Shown here: one piece after another, positions 26,493 to 35,399 of the stretch
How the letters are laid out: each line of letters opens with the position of its first letter
Position numbering within the stretch: position 1 is the stretch's first letter
Assembly (NCBI RefSeq): GCF_014648415.1
Contig: NZ_BMRB01000008.1
Location: 1-64,000 of the forward strand
Origin: Actinokineospora fastidiosa
GTDB taxonomy: Bacteria; Actinomycetota; Actinomycetes; Mycobacteriales; Pseudonocardiaceae
Direction: 5' to 3'
Length of the DNA stretch: 64,000 bases
Made by a program: the position numbers and the translations under genes
Notes under the pieces: generated by a model
The model's database searches: none
What the model was told of the DNA's origin: nothing
Seen by the model: the letters and a program-made list of their open reading frames with translations, nothing else

Positions 26493-26665
26493 GGCTCCAG
26501 CACTCCTCGCGCGAGCGCGACGAAGCGCTCCAGGGCGTGAGCGCTGAAGAGGAGTTCGAAGCCCTCCTCGAAGGTGACCTCGATGGCCCCGCACGCGGTC
26601 ACCTCCATTTCCATGCGGCAGTTGTCGTTGATACACGCCCAGGTCCCGAGGGCCATCTCACTCAC
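26489..26665 (-). CDS. Small protein, possibly DUF397-like
   Basis: A 58-residue protein starting VSEMALGTWACINDNCRM; the GTG is placed after GGAAGG. The layout (short beta strands, then FSAHALERFVALARGVL helix) recalls DUF397 proteins but lacks their usual WRKSSYS motif. It is divergent from the XRE regulator, 79 bp apart, and coupled to the next gene. Confidence 0.65.
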   Translation of the reverse strand: MSEMALGTWACINDNCRMEMEVTACGAIEVTFEEGFELLFSAHALERFVALARGVLEP

Positions 26666-26744
26666 TGTCGGTGCCTTCCGGTAGCAATACGCTGTGTTGC
26701 CGAAAGTAGGCCGTTGCCCACGTGGACAGAAAGGTGAGAGAACG

Positions 26745-27593
26745 ATGACGGATCGCCACAAACTCGGAACGCCGCGCGATCGTGCGCTGGGAGCGGAACT
26801 TCGGAGCATTCGCGAGCAGGCTGGCATGAGCCTCACGCGGGTTTGCTCGCAACTCCACTGGAATGTCTCGACGCTAAGTCGACTCGAAAGGGGGATGCGC
26901 CATGTCTCGCCGGAGGCGGTGATGGGCCTGGCTGTGATCTATGGCCTGCCACCAGACCGGCGCAAGCAGTTGCTGCGGTGGGCAAAGACTTCGCCCGCAT
27001 CAGGGTGGTGGGACAGCGGCCCGATGGGGATGCCAGGCGAGCTAGGAGCCCTGACCTCCTACGAAGAGGACGCCGTGAGGATGACCAAGTGGGCTCCCGG
27101 CCTGCTGCCCGGATTGCTGCAAACCGCCGAGTACGCCGCCGCCGTGATGCGGGACGACGGGCACAGTGAGGAGAAGGCCCAATCCCTTGTTGATGCCCGA
27201 CTCCAACGACAGGCCTTGCTGGATCGCCGGAATGTGGATTATCTGGCGATCATCGGGATCGGCGCCCTTCGGAACATGTTGAGCAGCCGCAAGGACTTTG
27301 TCGAACAGCTATGGCATGTTCGGTGTCTGAGCAAGCGAGACGGCATCGACATCCGGCTGGTAGAGCGGCCGACGTTGCACGCCGTGGGCGGCTGGTACCT
27401 GCTGGACTTCGACCGCTTCGGCTCGATGGTGCATCTGGAGCACCTGCGATCGGCCACGTTCCTGTTCGACGAGGAGGCCAAGCCTTATCAGGAGGTCAAG
27501 CGACGCCTGCTGGAAATCGCTCTCCCGCCTGCGGAGACGACGACTAGACTGGAAGTGATCACCAAGATGTGCGAGGACGGGAGTTGGCCATGA
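26745..27593 (+). CDS. XRE-family regulator with DUF5753 (Scr1-like)
   Basis: A 282-residue protein: helix-turn-helix (about 14-70: LRSIREQAGMSLTRVCSQLH, STLSRLERGMRHVSP), then the DUF5753 domain (about 95-275: WAPGLLPGLLQTAEYAAAVM). Such regulators are abundant in filamentous actinomycetes, usually paired with a small DUF397 protein, and behave like antitoxin/anti-repressor modules. The ATG after GGTGAGAG is used. The stop overlaps the DUF397 start (ATGA). Confidence 0.9.
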   Translation: MTDRHKLGTPRDRALGAELRSIREQAGMSLTRVCSQLHWNVSTLSRLERGMRHVSPEAVMGLAVIYGLPPDRRKQLLRWAKTSPASGWWDSGPMGMPGELGALTSYEEDAVRMTKWAPGLLPGLLQTAEYAAAVMRDDGHSEEKAQSLVDARLQRQALLDRRNVDYLAIIGIGALRNMLSSRKDFVEQLWHVRCLSKRDGIDIRLVERPTLHAVGGWYLLDFDRFGSMVHLEHLRSATFLFDEEAKPYQEVKRRLLEIALPPAETTTRLEVITKMCEDGSWP

Positions 27594-27754
27594 CCAAGGA
27601 AGCGTTGCGGTTCAAGAAGGCCAGCCGTTCTGCTGGCCACACTGAGTGCGTTGAACTTGCCCACACCCTGACTGCCGTCCGGGACAGCAAGAACGGCGCC
27701 GTCCTCACCGCCGACGCGCGCGCTCTGGTCGCGTACGCGCGCGCACAGCGCTGA
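27590..27754 (+). CDS. DUF397 small protein
   Basis: A 54-residue DUF397 protein (FKKASRSAGHTECVELAHT, AVRDSKNGAVLTADARALVAYAR). It is coupled to the XRE-DUF5753 gene and probably binds or modulates it, as proposed for such pairs. Confidence 0.88.
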   Translation: MTKEALRFKKASRSAGHTECVELAHTLTAVRDSKNGAVLTADARALVAYARAQR

Positions 27755-27835
27755 CGTTCCACCGGACATCGCTGTCGGCCAGGATGCCGGTGACGGACAG
27801 CGCTGATCGCGCGAAAACCGTTCGCTCAGCGCTCC

Positions 27836-27841
27836 TACACT
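27836..27841 (+). promoter_or_regulatory. -10 box of a leaderless start
   Basis: TACACT ends 7 nt before the GTG of the next gene, which has no ribosome-binding site. Confidence 0.5.
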
Positions 27842-27848
27842 GGGCTCC

Positions 27849-28496
27849 GTGACCACCGACGTACGTGCTCTCTTTCTGTCCACTGCGGACACCGCGGTCC
27901 GGCTCATCGCCCATCCGGCGGTGGGCCGGGCCTGGGACGGCCCCAGCGCGCTGCCCGAGTTCTCCGTCCGCGGCCTCGCCGGTCACCTGGCCGGGCAGAT
28001 CTTCGCCTTGCCCACCGTGCTCGCTCTCGACGCGGCGACCAGCGAGCCCATCTCCGTGCTCGACCACTACCTGCGGGCCAAGTGGCGCGAGCCCGAGGTC
28101 CCGCTCGACGACCCGAGCAAGGTCAAGGCCCGCGACTCCGGGGAGTCCCACGCCGCCGACGGGCAGGACGCCCTCGTGCGGCGGGCGGGCGACGCCGTCC
28201 GCGACCTCGCGGACGCGCTCACGCGGGAAGCCGCCGACCGGGTCGTGCCCATCCCGTGGGCGGGCACGACCCTCACCCTCGACGGCTTCATCACCACGCG
28301 GCTGCTCGAACTCGTCGTCCACTGCGACGACCTCGCCGTCAGCGTCGGCATCGACACCCCGGAGCTGGACCCGGACGCGGTCGCCGTCGTGCTCGACGTC
28401 CTGCTGAAGCTCTCCGTCGACCGCCACGGCCCGATGAGCGTCCTGCGCGCGCTCAGCCGGGCCGAGCGCGCGCCCGCGCACATCTCCGCGCTGTGA
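27849..28496 (+). CDS. Maleylpyruvate isomerase-like (mycothiol-dependent/DinB-fold) protein
   Basis: A 215-residue DinB-like four-helix protein of the mycothiol maleylpyruvate isomerase N-terminal group (SVRGLAGHLAGQIF, LELVVHCDDLAVSVG). The His residues in GHLAG and VVHCDD would hold the metal. Family members use mycothiol in isomerisation or detoxification; this fits an mshC-bearing genome. Its substrate is unknown. Probably leaderless; convergent with the tryptophanase-like gene. Confidence 0.8.
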   Translation: MTTDVRALFLSTADTAVRLIAHPAVGRAWDGPSALPEFSVRGLAGHLAGQIFALPTVLALDAATSEPISVLDHYLRAKWREPEVPLDDPSKVKARDSGESHAADGQDALVRRAGDAVRDLADALTREAADRVVPIPWAGTTLTLDGFITTRLLELVVHCDDLAVSVGIDTPELDPDAVAVVLDVLLKLSVDRHGPMSVLRALSRAERAPAHISAL

Positions 28497-28503
28497 CGAC
28501 CCG

Positions 28504-29871
28504 CTAGGAGATCGGTTCCGTGCGGCAGTGGAAGTGGCGCAGCAGCTTCGGCGCCGACACGATCCGCTGCCCCGGGACCGACTCCGGGTCCTTGGCGATC
28601 CCGGCGATCACCTCGGCCACGTACTCCAGGTGGCTCTGCGTGTAGACCCGCCTCGGGATGGCGAGGCGGACGAGCTCGTACGGCGCAGGCTTGACCAGCC
28701 TGCCCTCGGCGTCCTCGACGCCCAGGTACAGCGAGCCCAGCTCCGCGCAGCGGATGCCGCCCGCGACGAACAGCTCGCAGGCCAGCGCGTGGCCCGGGTA
28801 CTGCGCGGGCTCCAGGTGCCTGAGCAGCCTGCCCGCGTTGAGGTAGAGCGCGTGGATGCCCGCGGGCCGCACGATCGACACGCCAGCGGCCTGGATCAGC
28901 TCGGCAAGGTACTCCGTCTGCGCCGCGCGGGTCCGCAGGTACGCCGGGTCCACCACCTCGCGCAGGCCGACCGCGATCATCTCCAGGTCGCGCCCGGCCA
29001 GGCCGCCGTAGGTGCGGAAGCCCTCGGTCGCGATGAGCATCGCCTCGCACCGGGTGGCCAGCTCCCGGTCGCGCAGCGCCAGGAACCCTCCCATGTGCAC
29101 GATGGCGTCCTTCTTCAGGCTGCACACCGCGCCGTCGGCCAGGTCGAACGCCGCCCGCGCGACCTCGGCCGGGGTGCGGTCGGACCAGCCGGGCTCGCGC
29201 TGGATCACCAGCCAGGCGTTCTCGGCGAAGCGGGCGGCGTCGAGGATGAGCGGAACCCCGTGCGCGCGGCACAGCTCGGCCGTGGCGCGCAGGTTCGCCA
29301 TGGACACCGGCTGGCCAGCGCCGCCGTTGTTCGTGATGGTCATGACGACCACCGCGACGTCCTCCGGGCCCGCCAGCATCGCCGAGAGCGCGTCGAGGTC
29401 GATGTCGCCCTTGAACGGGTCGTCGCTGTCGAGGTCCTTCATGGCCGCCGACGGCAGGTCGACGGCCGTCGCCCCGCTCAGCTCCACGTTGGCCCGGGTG
29501 GTGTCGAAGTGCGTGTTGGACACACAGACCCGGCCCGGACCGAGCATCGCGCCGAACAGGATGCGCTCGGCGGCGCGGCCCTGGTGCACGGGCAGGATGT
29601 GCTCGAAACCGGTCAGCTCGGCGACGGCGTCGTGGAATCGGAAATAGGACCGCGCGCCCGCATATGTTTCGTCGCCGAGCGCCCCTGCTGCCTGTTGCGC
29701 CGCGGAAAGCGCGCCTGTTCCCGAATCGCTGAGCAGGTCAATCGTGATCCGGTCGGCGGAAAGGTTGAACGGATTGTAACCCGCCGTTTGCATGGCCTCG
29801 GTCCGCTCGGCGCGGGTGAGCACCGGAATCGGCTCCACGACCTTGATTCGGTACGGCTCCATCAGCGGCAT
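28504..29871 (-). CDS. Tryptophanase-family beta-eliminating lyase
   Basis: A 455-residue fold-I PLP enzyme related to tryptophanase and tyrosine phenol-lyase: DLLSDSGTGALS, ETYAGARSYFRF, LPVHQGRAAERILF, VMTITNNGGAGQPVSM, and the PLP-lysine segment SLKKDAIVHMGGFL. It should split tryptophan (or a prenylated tryptophan) into indole, pyruvate and ammonia. The ATG is chosen because GAGGGG lies 9 nt upstream. It follows the DMATS gene by 32 nt in one operon, matching the Streptomyces pairs that make dimethylallyl-indoles. Confidence 0.9.
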   Translation of the reverse strand: MPLMEPYRIKVVEPIPVLTRAERTEAMQTAGYNPFNLSADRITIDLLSDSGTGALSAAQQAAGALGDETYAGARSYFRFHDAVAELTGFEHILPVHQGRAAERILFGAMLGPGRVCVSNTHFDTTRANVELSGATAVDLPSAAMKDLDSDDPFKGDIDLDALSAMLAGPEDVAVVVMTITNNGGAGQPVSMANLRATAELCRAHGVPLILDAARFAENAWLVIQREPGWSDRTPAEVARAAFDLADGAVCSLKKDAIVHMGGFLALRDRELATRCEAMLIATEGFRTYGGLAGRDLEMIAVGLREVVDPAYLRTRAAQTEYLAELIQAAGVSIVRPAGIHALYLNAGRLLRHLEPAQYPGHALACELFVAGGIRCAELGSLYLGVEDAEGRLVKPAPYELVRLAIPRRVYTQSHLEYVAEVIAGIAKDPESVPGQRIVSAPKLLRHFHCRTEPIS

Positions 29872-29903
29872 CGGCGACAACCCCTCGTCAGCACGTCAAC
29901 TCC

Positions 29904-30989
29904 TCATGCGGCCCCCACACTACGGCCACGGGTGATCATGGCGTACGACTCGGCGGAGAGGTACACCGTCATCCCCGGCCGCGGCGGGCCGGTGCGCAGC
30001 GACAGGTGCGCGATCAGGCCGGGGCCGTCGCGCAGGTCGCGCCCGAGCACGGCCGACACGGCAGCGTCGACCGCGCGGGCGGGCACGCCGTAGCGGGTCG
30101 ACAGGTCGCGCGTGCGGTTCAGCGCCTCCAGGTCGTCGGTGACGTAGTCGCGGACCGGGACGTACAGCGAGTACCCGCTGGGCTCGGCGCCGTCGCCGCT
30201 GAGGAAGGTGTAGGAGGACACCAGCGGCCTGCCGGTGTACGGACCGTCCGAACCGGCCGCGGCCAGGCAGAACCGGGCCACCTCGGCCGGGTCGCCGCCG
30301 CGGCTCACCGCGGCGGCGCGCTGGGCGTCGGCGCGGGTCGCGCCCGCCTGGCTGACGTACACCTTGGCCCGCGCGTCCGGCCGGTCGTCGAGGTCGAGCG
30401 CGAAGAACGAGTAGTGGTCCACTGAGGACAGATCGCGCAGCCCGCCGCGCAGCACCCGCTCCGCCCCGGTGAAGCCGAGCCGGTCCAGCGCCTCGCCGAC
30501 CAGCTCCGGCGCGCGCTGGCGGCCGTGCGCGAGCGGGTTCAGGTACACCTTGAGCATCGGCCGCACGCCGGGCCGCGCGACCAGCGAGAACCACAGCGAG
30601 AACGGCTCGGCGGGGGTGTCGGCCAGGAACGGCTCGGCCACGCGGGAGAAGCGGTCCAGACACAGTGGAAGCCGGCTGGCGAGCCGGTCCAGCGCGGCGA
30701 GCGCGGCCCGCTGGTTCGCCGCGGGGGACGGGTCGTCGGCGACGCACTCGACCAGCAGGCGCAGGGTGGGCGAGCCGTCGGGGGCGAAGGCGACCGAGTA
30801 CTCGATGGGGGAGTGGTCGTCGGCCACATCGGACGACCAGCGGGGAGCGGTCAGCGGCCAGCGCGCCGCGGCGCCGAGCAGGTCGTCGAGCAGGCCGCGG
30901 ACCCGGTGCGTCGTGGCGCCCAATCCGATCGCGGAGCCGAGCGCCCGCAATTGCGCGTTGACGTGATCGCCGAGTGTTTCCGCGCTCAT
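29904..30989 (-). CDS. DMATS-type aromatic (indole/tryptophan) prenyltransferase
   Basis: A 361-residue ABBA-fold prenyltransferase of the dimethylallyltryptophan synthase class (SPIEYSVAFAPDGSPTLRLLVE, MLKVYLNPLAHG, AKVYVSQAG, GYSLYVPVRDY, GMTVYLSAESYAM). These enzymes put a dimethylallyl group on the indole ring of Trp without metal. The site of prenylation (C5, C6 or C7) cannot be read. The ATG follows CGGAG by 6 nt. First gene of the operon with the tryptophanase-like gene. Confidence 0.9.
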   Translation of the reverse strand: MSAETLGDHVNAQLRALGSAIGLGATTHRVRGLLDDLLGAAARWPLTAPRWSSDVADDHSPIEYSVAFAPDGSPTLRLLVECVADDPSPAANQRAALAALDRLASRLPLCLDRFSRVAEPFLADTPAEPFSLWFSLVARPGVRPMLKVYLNPLAHGRQRAPELVGEALDRLGFTGAERVLRGGLRDLSSVDHYSFFALDLDDRPDARAKVYVSQAGATRADAQRAAAVSRGGDPAEVARFCLAAAGSDGPYTGRPLVSSYTFLSGDGAEPSGYSLYVPVRDYVTDDLEALNRTRDLSTRYGVPARAVDAAVSAVLGRDLRDGPGLIAHLSLRTGPPRPGMTVYLSAESYAMITRGRSVGAA

Positions 30990-31391
30990 CCCGACTCCGA
31001 AGATTGTGAACACAACAGCCCGCCGACCGGGCAAACCTACGGGTGAACGCTGACCGTCCTCTACCGCCAAAATGGTGATCTACGCCTCGTCGCCACTCAC
31101 CGAGCGTGAGAGATTTCGGCGAAACACCCGCCGGTTGTGATCCCACCGTCCTGTGTGATAAGAGCTCACTTTCGCTACGGAGCGTGGCTAATCGCAATTA
31201 CCGCGATATGTTCGCCAATTCCTCGAATACCGTTGTGGCGAAGGTCCTGATCAGTGCGGATCGGACGGTTTGGACATCCACACCGGAGTGGACGGCCCAT
31301 GGGATGATCACCGCGCGTGGTCGCGTGATCGCGCGCACGTCCTGCGGGCCAGGGCTCTGCCGCGCCCGATTCGTCGTGTTAGCTTGGATCC
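30990..31391. other. Intergenic region between DMATS and the CNNM operon
   Basis: About 400 bp without a supported gene. The part 31140-31280 is clearly less GC-rich than its surroundings. It contains a partial inverted repeat ATCGC...GCGAT near 31192-31208 and presumably both divergent promoters. No protein-like frame is credible. Confidence 0.55.
31379..31384 (+). promoter_or_regulatory. -10 box of a leaderless leader ORF
   Basis: TTAGCT ends 7 nt before ATG 31392, the same spacing as at other leaderless starts in this window. Confidence 0.4.
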
Positions 31392-31460
31392 ATGAGTTCG
31401 GAAGGCTGCAGTACCGCGCCGGGTCGCACCCGGCACCCCGCGGCGGTCCCGCCGTGTTGA
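31392..31460 (+). CDS. Possible leaderless 22-codon leader peptide
   Basis: A short frame encodes MSSEGCSTAPGRTRH plus seven more residues ending in Cys. Its TGA overlaps the TTG/GTG start of the CNNM gene (TTGA), so ribosomes finishing it could restart there. It has two Cys and several Pro codons. No homology is claimed; proposed from start/stop geometry only. Confidence 0.4.
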   Translation: MSSEGCSTAPGRTRHPAAVPPC

Positions 31461-32803
31461 TCCTGCTCGGCCTCGCCACCATCGTCCTGCTCACCGCCGC
31501 GACGGGCTACTTCGTCGCGCAGGAGTTCGCCTACGTCGCCGTCGACCGCAACCGGCTGCGCGGCGCGGCCCAGGCGGGCGACAAGGTCGCCGAACGCGCC
31601 TACCGCGTCACCGAGCGCCTGTCGTTCATGCTCTCCGGCGCCCAGTTCGGCATCACCGTGACCGCCCTGCTCGTCGGCTACGTCTCCGAACCGCTCCTCG
31701 GCCGCGGCGTGGCCGAGGCGTTCGGCGCGACCGGGCTGCCCGGCGGCGTGACCACCGCGCTGTCGGTGGTCATCGCGCTGCTGTTCTCCACCGGCGTGCA
31801 GATGGTCCTGGGCGAGCTGGCGCCGAAGAACCTGGCCATCGCCAAGGCCGAGGCGCTGGCCCGGGCCCTGGCCCGCTCGACGCTGATCTACCTGGCCGTG
31901 TTCGGCCCGCTGATCCGCCTCTTCGACGCCGCGTCCAACCGGCTGCTGCGCGCCGTGGGCATCGAGCCCATCGAGGAGCTGCCGTCCGGGGCGACGGCGG
32001 AGGACCTGCGCGGCATCATCGACGAGTCGCGCAGCGGCGGCGCCCTCGACGAGGGCACCTCCCGGCTGCTGGAGGGCGGGCTGGACTTCCGCGTCCTGGT
32101 CGCCGGTCAGGTCATGACCCCGAGGGTCGACGTCCACACGCTGCGCGCGAACGAGCCCGCCGCGCGCGTGGTCGAGCTGCTCGACACCGGCCGCTCGCGG
32201 TTCCCGGTCGTCGGCGCGGACGTCGACGACGTCGTCGGCGTGGTCGGCCTCGCCGAGCTGCTGACCGTGCCGCCCGCCGACCGGGCCGCCGTGACGGTCG
32301 GCGAGATCGCGGCCGCGCCGCTGTACCTGCCCGACAGCCTGCCGCTGCCCGAGGTGCTGGAGCGGCTGCGCGCCGAGCACCGCCAGCTCGCCGTCGTCGA
32401 CGAGTTCGGCGGCTTCGCGGGCGTGGTGAGCTTCGAGGACGTCGCCGAGGAGGTCGTCGGCGAGATCCTCGACGAGGACGACGCGGTCGAGGCCGCCGCC
32501 GTGGCCAACCCCGACGGCTCGTGGTCGCTGCCCGCCCGCTGGCGGGTCGACGAGATCGCCGAGGCCACCAGCATCGAGCTGCCCTCCGGCCCGGACTACG
32601 ACACCGTCGGCGGCCTCGTGCTGGAGCGGCTGGGCCGCACTGCCCGGCCCGGCGACCGCGTCGAGGTGCCCGCGGCCCTGCCGGAGACCGACCCCGACGA
32701 ACCGGCCCCGCGCCGGGTGGCCGTGATCGAGGTGGTCGACGTGCGCAGGCACGTGCCCGCCCAGGTCATGATCACGGTCCGCGACTCGGAGGTGCCCGCA
32801 TGA
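31454..32803 (+). CDS. CNNM/CorC-HlyC family membrane protein
   Basis: A 449-residue protein: DUF21 membrane domain with about four helices (about 1-195, with VLGELAPKNLAIAKAE), a CBS pair (about 210-340: VMTPRVDVHTL, LAVVDEFGGFAGVVSFEDVAEEVVGEI) and a CorC/HlyC C-terminal domain. Such proteins are tied to Mg/Co ion efflux, though historically called hemolysins. The start is uncertain: GTG 31454 or TTG 31457, the latter overlapping the stop of the leader ORF. It is coupled to a paralogue (ATGA). Confidence 0.88.
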   Translation: MLILLGLATIVLLTAATGYFVAQEFAYVAVDRNRLRGAAQAGDKVAERAYRVTERLSFMLSGAQFGITVTALLVGYVSEPLLGRGVAEAFGATGLPGGVTTALSVVIALLFSTGVQMVLGELAPKNLAIAKAEALARALARSTLIYLAVFGPLIRLFDAASNRLLRAVGIEPIEELPSGATAEDLRGIIDESRSGGALDEGTSRLLEGGLDFRVLVAGQVMTPRVDVHTLRANEPAARVVELLDTGRSRFPVVGADVDDVVGVVGLAELLTVPPADRAAVTVGEIAAAPLYLPDSLPLPEVLERLRAEHRQLAVVDEFGGFAGVVSFEDVAEEVVGEILDEDDAVEAAAVANPDGSWSLPARWRVDEIAEATSIELPSGPDYDTVGGLVLERLGRTARPGDRVEVPAALPETDPDEPAPRRVAVIEVVDVRRHVPAQVMITVRDSEVPA

Positions 32804-33843
32804 GCCTCGGCTGGGCGCTGACCGTCTCGGTGCTGCTGCTGGCGGCCAACGCGTTCTTCGTCGCCGCCGAGTTCGCCCTGGTGGCGAGCAAGCGGCACCG
32901 GCTGGAGGAGATGGCAGCGGGCGGCAGCCGGGCGGCCAGGGCCGCCGTCGACGGCGCGCGGCACCTGTCGCTGATGCTGGCGGGCGCGCAGCTGGGCATC
33001 ACCCTGGCCACCCTCGGCCTGGGCGCGCTGGCCAAGCCCGCCGTCGCCGAACTGCTCGCGCCGCTGTTCGACCTCGTCGGCCTGTCGTCGGGCTGGGCGG
33101 ACGCGGTGGCGATCGTGCTGGCCGTGGCCCTGGTGGTGTTCCTGCACATGGTGATCGGCGAGATGGCGCCGAAGTCGTGGGCGATCTCGCACCCGGAGCG
33201 CTCCGCGCTGCTGCTGGCGCTGCCGTTCCGGGCGTTCACCACCATCACCAAGCCGCTGCTGCGCTGGCTCAACGGCATGGCCAACGCGCTGCTGCGGATG
33301 GTCAACGTGCAGCCGCAGGACACCGTCGCGCAGGCGCACGGGCCCGACGACCTGCGGATGCTGCTGCGCGAGTCGTACGAGCACGGCCTGCTGCCCGACC
33401 AGCAGGCGCGCATGCTCGCGGGCGTGCTCGACGTGCGGCGCATCCGCGTCGCCGACGTGATGGCCCCGCGCGCGGACCTCGTCACCGTCCCGGTGCACGC
33501 CGACACGGCCGCGATCGAGGCGGCCAGCCGCGACAGCGGCCGCTCCCGCCTCGTCGTGCTCGACCCGGGCCGGCCCGACGCCGACCCGCTCGGCATCGTC
33601 CACGTCCGCGAGGCCGTGCGCGCCGAGGCTGCCGGACGCCGCGCCACCGCCCGCGAGCTGATGACCGAGGCGCTGGTCCTGCCCGCCGAGCGCACCGCGG
33701 CCGAGGCCGTCGCGGAGATGCGCGCCCGGCGCGCGCAGCTGTGCCTGGTGCGCGGCGGCTCCGGCGCCGTGGTCGGCCTCGCGGCGATGGAGGACCTGCT
33801 GGAGGAGATCCTCGGCGAGTTCGAGGACGAGACCGACCGGTAG
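32800..33843 (+). CDS. CNNM/CorC-HlyC family membrane protein, second copy
   Basis: A 347-residue paralogue of the preceding protein: DUF21 domain (about 1-180, MVIGEMAPKSWAISHPE) and a CBS pair (about 205-335, ending GAVVGLAAMEDLLEEILGE). It lacks the CorC/HlyC C-terminal domain, so the pair may act as a heterodimer in ion transport. Start overlaps the upstream stop. Confidence 0.88.
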   Translation: MSLGWALTVSVLLLAANAFFVAAEFALVASKRHRLEEMAAGGSRAARAAVDGARHLSLMLAGAQLGITLATLGLGALAKPAVAELLAPLFDLVGLSSGWADAVAIVLAVALVVFLHMVIGEMAPKSWAISHPERSALLLALPFRAFTTITKPLLRWLNGMANALLRMVNVQPQDTVAQAHGPDDLRMLLRESYEHGLLPDQQARMLAGVLDVRRIRVADVMAPRADLVTVPVHADTAAIEAASRDSGRSRLVVLDPGRPDADPLGIVHVREAVRAEAAGRRATARELMTEALVLPAERTAAEAVAEMRARRAQLCLVRGGSGAVVGLAAMEDLLEEILGEFEDETDR

Positions 33844-33875
33844 CGCGTTCACAGCGGTTTTTCAGGGTGGTTGCC

Positions 33876-33881
33876 TACCCT
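33876..33881 (+). promoter_or_regulatory. -10 box of a leaderless start
   Basis: TACCCT ends 8 nt before GTG 33890; no SD is visible. Confidence 0.5.
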
Positions 33882-33889
33882 TGCCGATC

Positions 33890-34525
33890 GTGGACCGCAG
33901 GCTTCCCTTGCTCGGACTGACCTCGTTGCTCGCGGGCGTGATGGTGTTCCTCGCCCTGCACGTGCTCCCGCCGACCAGCGGGATCAGCCCGGTGCGCCGC
34001 ACGCTCAGCGAGTACGCGCTCGGCGAGAGCAAGTGGGCCTTCGACCTGGCCGTCGTGCTGATCGCCCTCGGGTCGGCGCTGGTGTTCGCCGAGCTGCTGC
34101 GCCGCGGCCACGGCCGCTTCGCGGTCGTGATGGGCGCGGTGTGGACGGCCAGCCTGGTCGTGGTGGTCGTCTTCACCAAGACCGACTGGTCGGTGGGCCC
34201 GAGCCTGGGCGGCACCATCCACCGCTACGCCAGCGTGGCCGCCTTCCTGTCGCTGCCGGTGGCCGTGATGGCGGCGGCGGGCGCGGTCTTCCCGGCCGCC
34301 GCGGGCTGGCGGCTGCTCACCCGCGCGCTCAGCGCGGTCTCGCTGGCCTGGTTCGGCACGATCGTCGTCGGCGTGGTCAACATGGCCATGGGCGGGGTGA
34401 GCTGGTGGCGGTTCGTCCCGCTCGGCCTCGTGGAGCGGATGATCGCCGGGTTCGCGGTGGCGGGACTCGCGGTGCTCGTCCTCGGGCTGCTGCGGGCTAA
34501 CCGGCAGGCCGCGCTCCCACGGTGA
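33890..34525 (+). CDS. DUF998-type integral membrane protein
   Basis: A 211-residue protein with six predicted helices and the DUF998-like opening (RRLPLLGLTSLLAGVMVF, RRTLSEYALG). Function unknown. The GTG start is chosen for its leaderless promoter. Its last 29 nt overlap the convergent DUF2993 gene. Confidence 0.75.
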   Translation: MDRRLPLLGLTSLLAGVMVFLALHVLPPTSGISPVRRTLSEYALGESKWAFDLAVVLIALGSALVFAELLRRGHGRFAVVMGAVWTASLVVVVVFTKTDWSVGPSLGGTIHRYASVAAFLSLPVAVMAAAGAVFPAAAGWRLLTRALSAVSLAWFGTIVVGVVNMAMGGVSWWRFVPLGLVERMIAGFAVAGLAVLVLGLLRANRQAALPR

Positions 34526-35219
34526 ACGTCGTGGCCGCGGCGGTCAGCAGGCCGAGCAGCTCGGTCAGCGGGGTGCCGGAGAGCCGGTCGCGCCAGTCCA
34601 CCGCGGTCCCCTCGACGTCGAGTCCCGTCTCGGTCACGGTGACGCCGGTGATCCGCACGTTCGGCGGCAGGTCGGGCAGCGCGACCGGGATCGCGGGGCG
34701 GGTCACCGGGACCCGCAGCCTGCCCGCCCGGACCGCCACCGGCCGCACCAGTAGCGCGCCGTGGGCCACCTCCGGCTCCACCTGGAGCGCGCCCGGCCAA
34801 GGGCTCTTCCGCACCCACAACCGGCCGTCGACCACCTCCAGCGCCAGGGGAGGCTTCGCGATCGCCTCGGCGGACACCGACACCCGCAGCCCGACCGACC
34901 CGATCACGACGCGCGTCGACAGCGGACCGCCGAAGCGCACATCGCGCCCGCACACCGTCAGCGCGTCGACCGGCAGGCCCGGCCACGCCACGTCCCGGGC
35001 GGCGAACCGCACCTCGTTGATCCGGCCCTGCGCCAACCCGACCGTGTCGGTGGACACAGCAAGGTCCACGACGGTCATCGGCACGTCCCGGACGGTCACC
35101 ACGCGCCCGCGCATGCGGTCGGCCGCCACGCGCACGGCGCTCTCCAGCACCCCGGCCGGGGTCGCTGAGCGGCCGACGGACAGCAGCGCGTCGATCCCGG
35201 GGAGCCAGTCGCCGAACAC
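34497..35219 (-). CDS. DUF2993 (LmeA-like) phospholipid-binding protein
   Basis: A 240-residue DUF2993 protein with repeated beta-strand motifs (ALTVCGRDVRFGG, PPLALEVVDGRLWV, LPDLPPNVRITGVTVTETGLDVEGTAV). The mycobacterial relative LmeA helps cell-envelope glycolipid elongation. No signal peptide is seen with the GTG start used (35219), so either the start is wrong or the protein is cytosolic. Confidence 0.75.
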   Translation of the reverse strand: MFGDWLPGIDALLSVGRSATPAGVLESAVRVAADRMRGRVVTVRDVPMTVVDLAVSTDTVGLAQGRINEVRFAARDVAWPGLPVDALTVCGRDVRFGGPLSTRVVIGSVGLRVSVSAEAIAKPPLALEVVDGRLWVRKSPWPGALQVEPEVAHGALLVRPVAVRAGRLRVPVTRPAIPVALPDLPPNVRITGVTVTETGLDVEGTAVDWRDRLSGTPLTELLGLLTAAATTFTVGARPAG

Positions 35220-35399
35220 CGGCCCAGTCTTGCCGACGCCCGCCTGGTGGGCCGGACGGGCGGGGGTTGTGCGTCAAGTGCGCGAACCACCACGCTGAGC
35301 GGGTACGACCGCGCGTCCCGCGATGGCGGGCGGGCTGCGGGAGACTACGATCGCAACGCCTTGTCAGCGCCAGTGTGAGTGCACCGTGGAGTCGGGTGG

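Noticed and set aside
31198-31494. 98-residue reverse frame in the DMATS/CNNM gap
   Set aside because: No recognisable motif or SD, and it overlaps the CNNM start; kept as non-coding.
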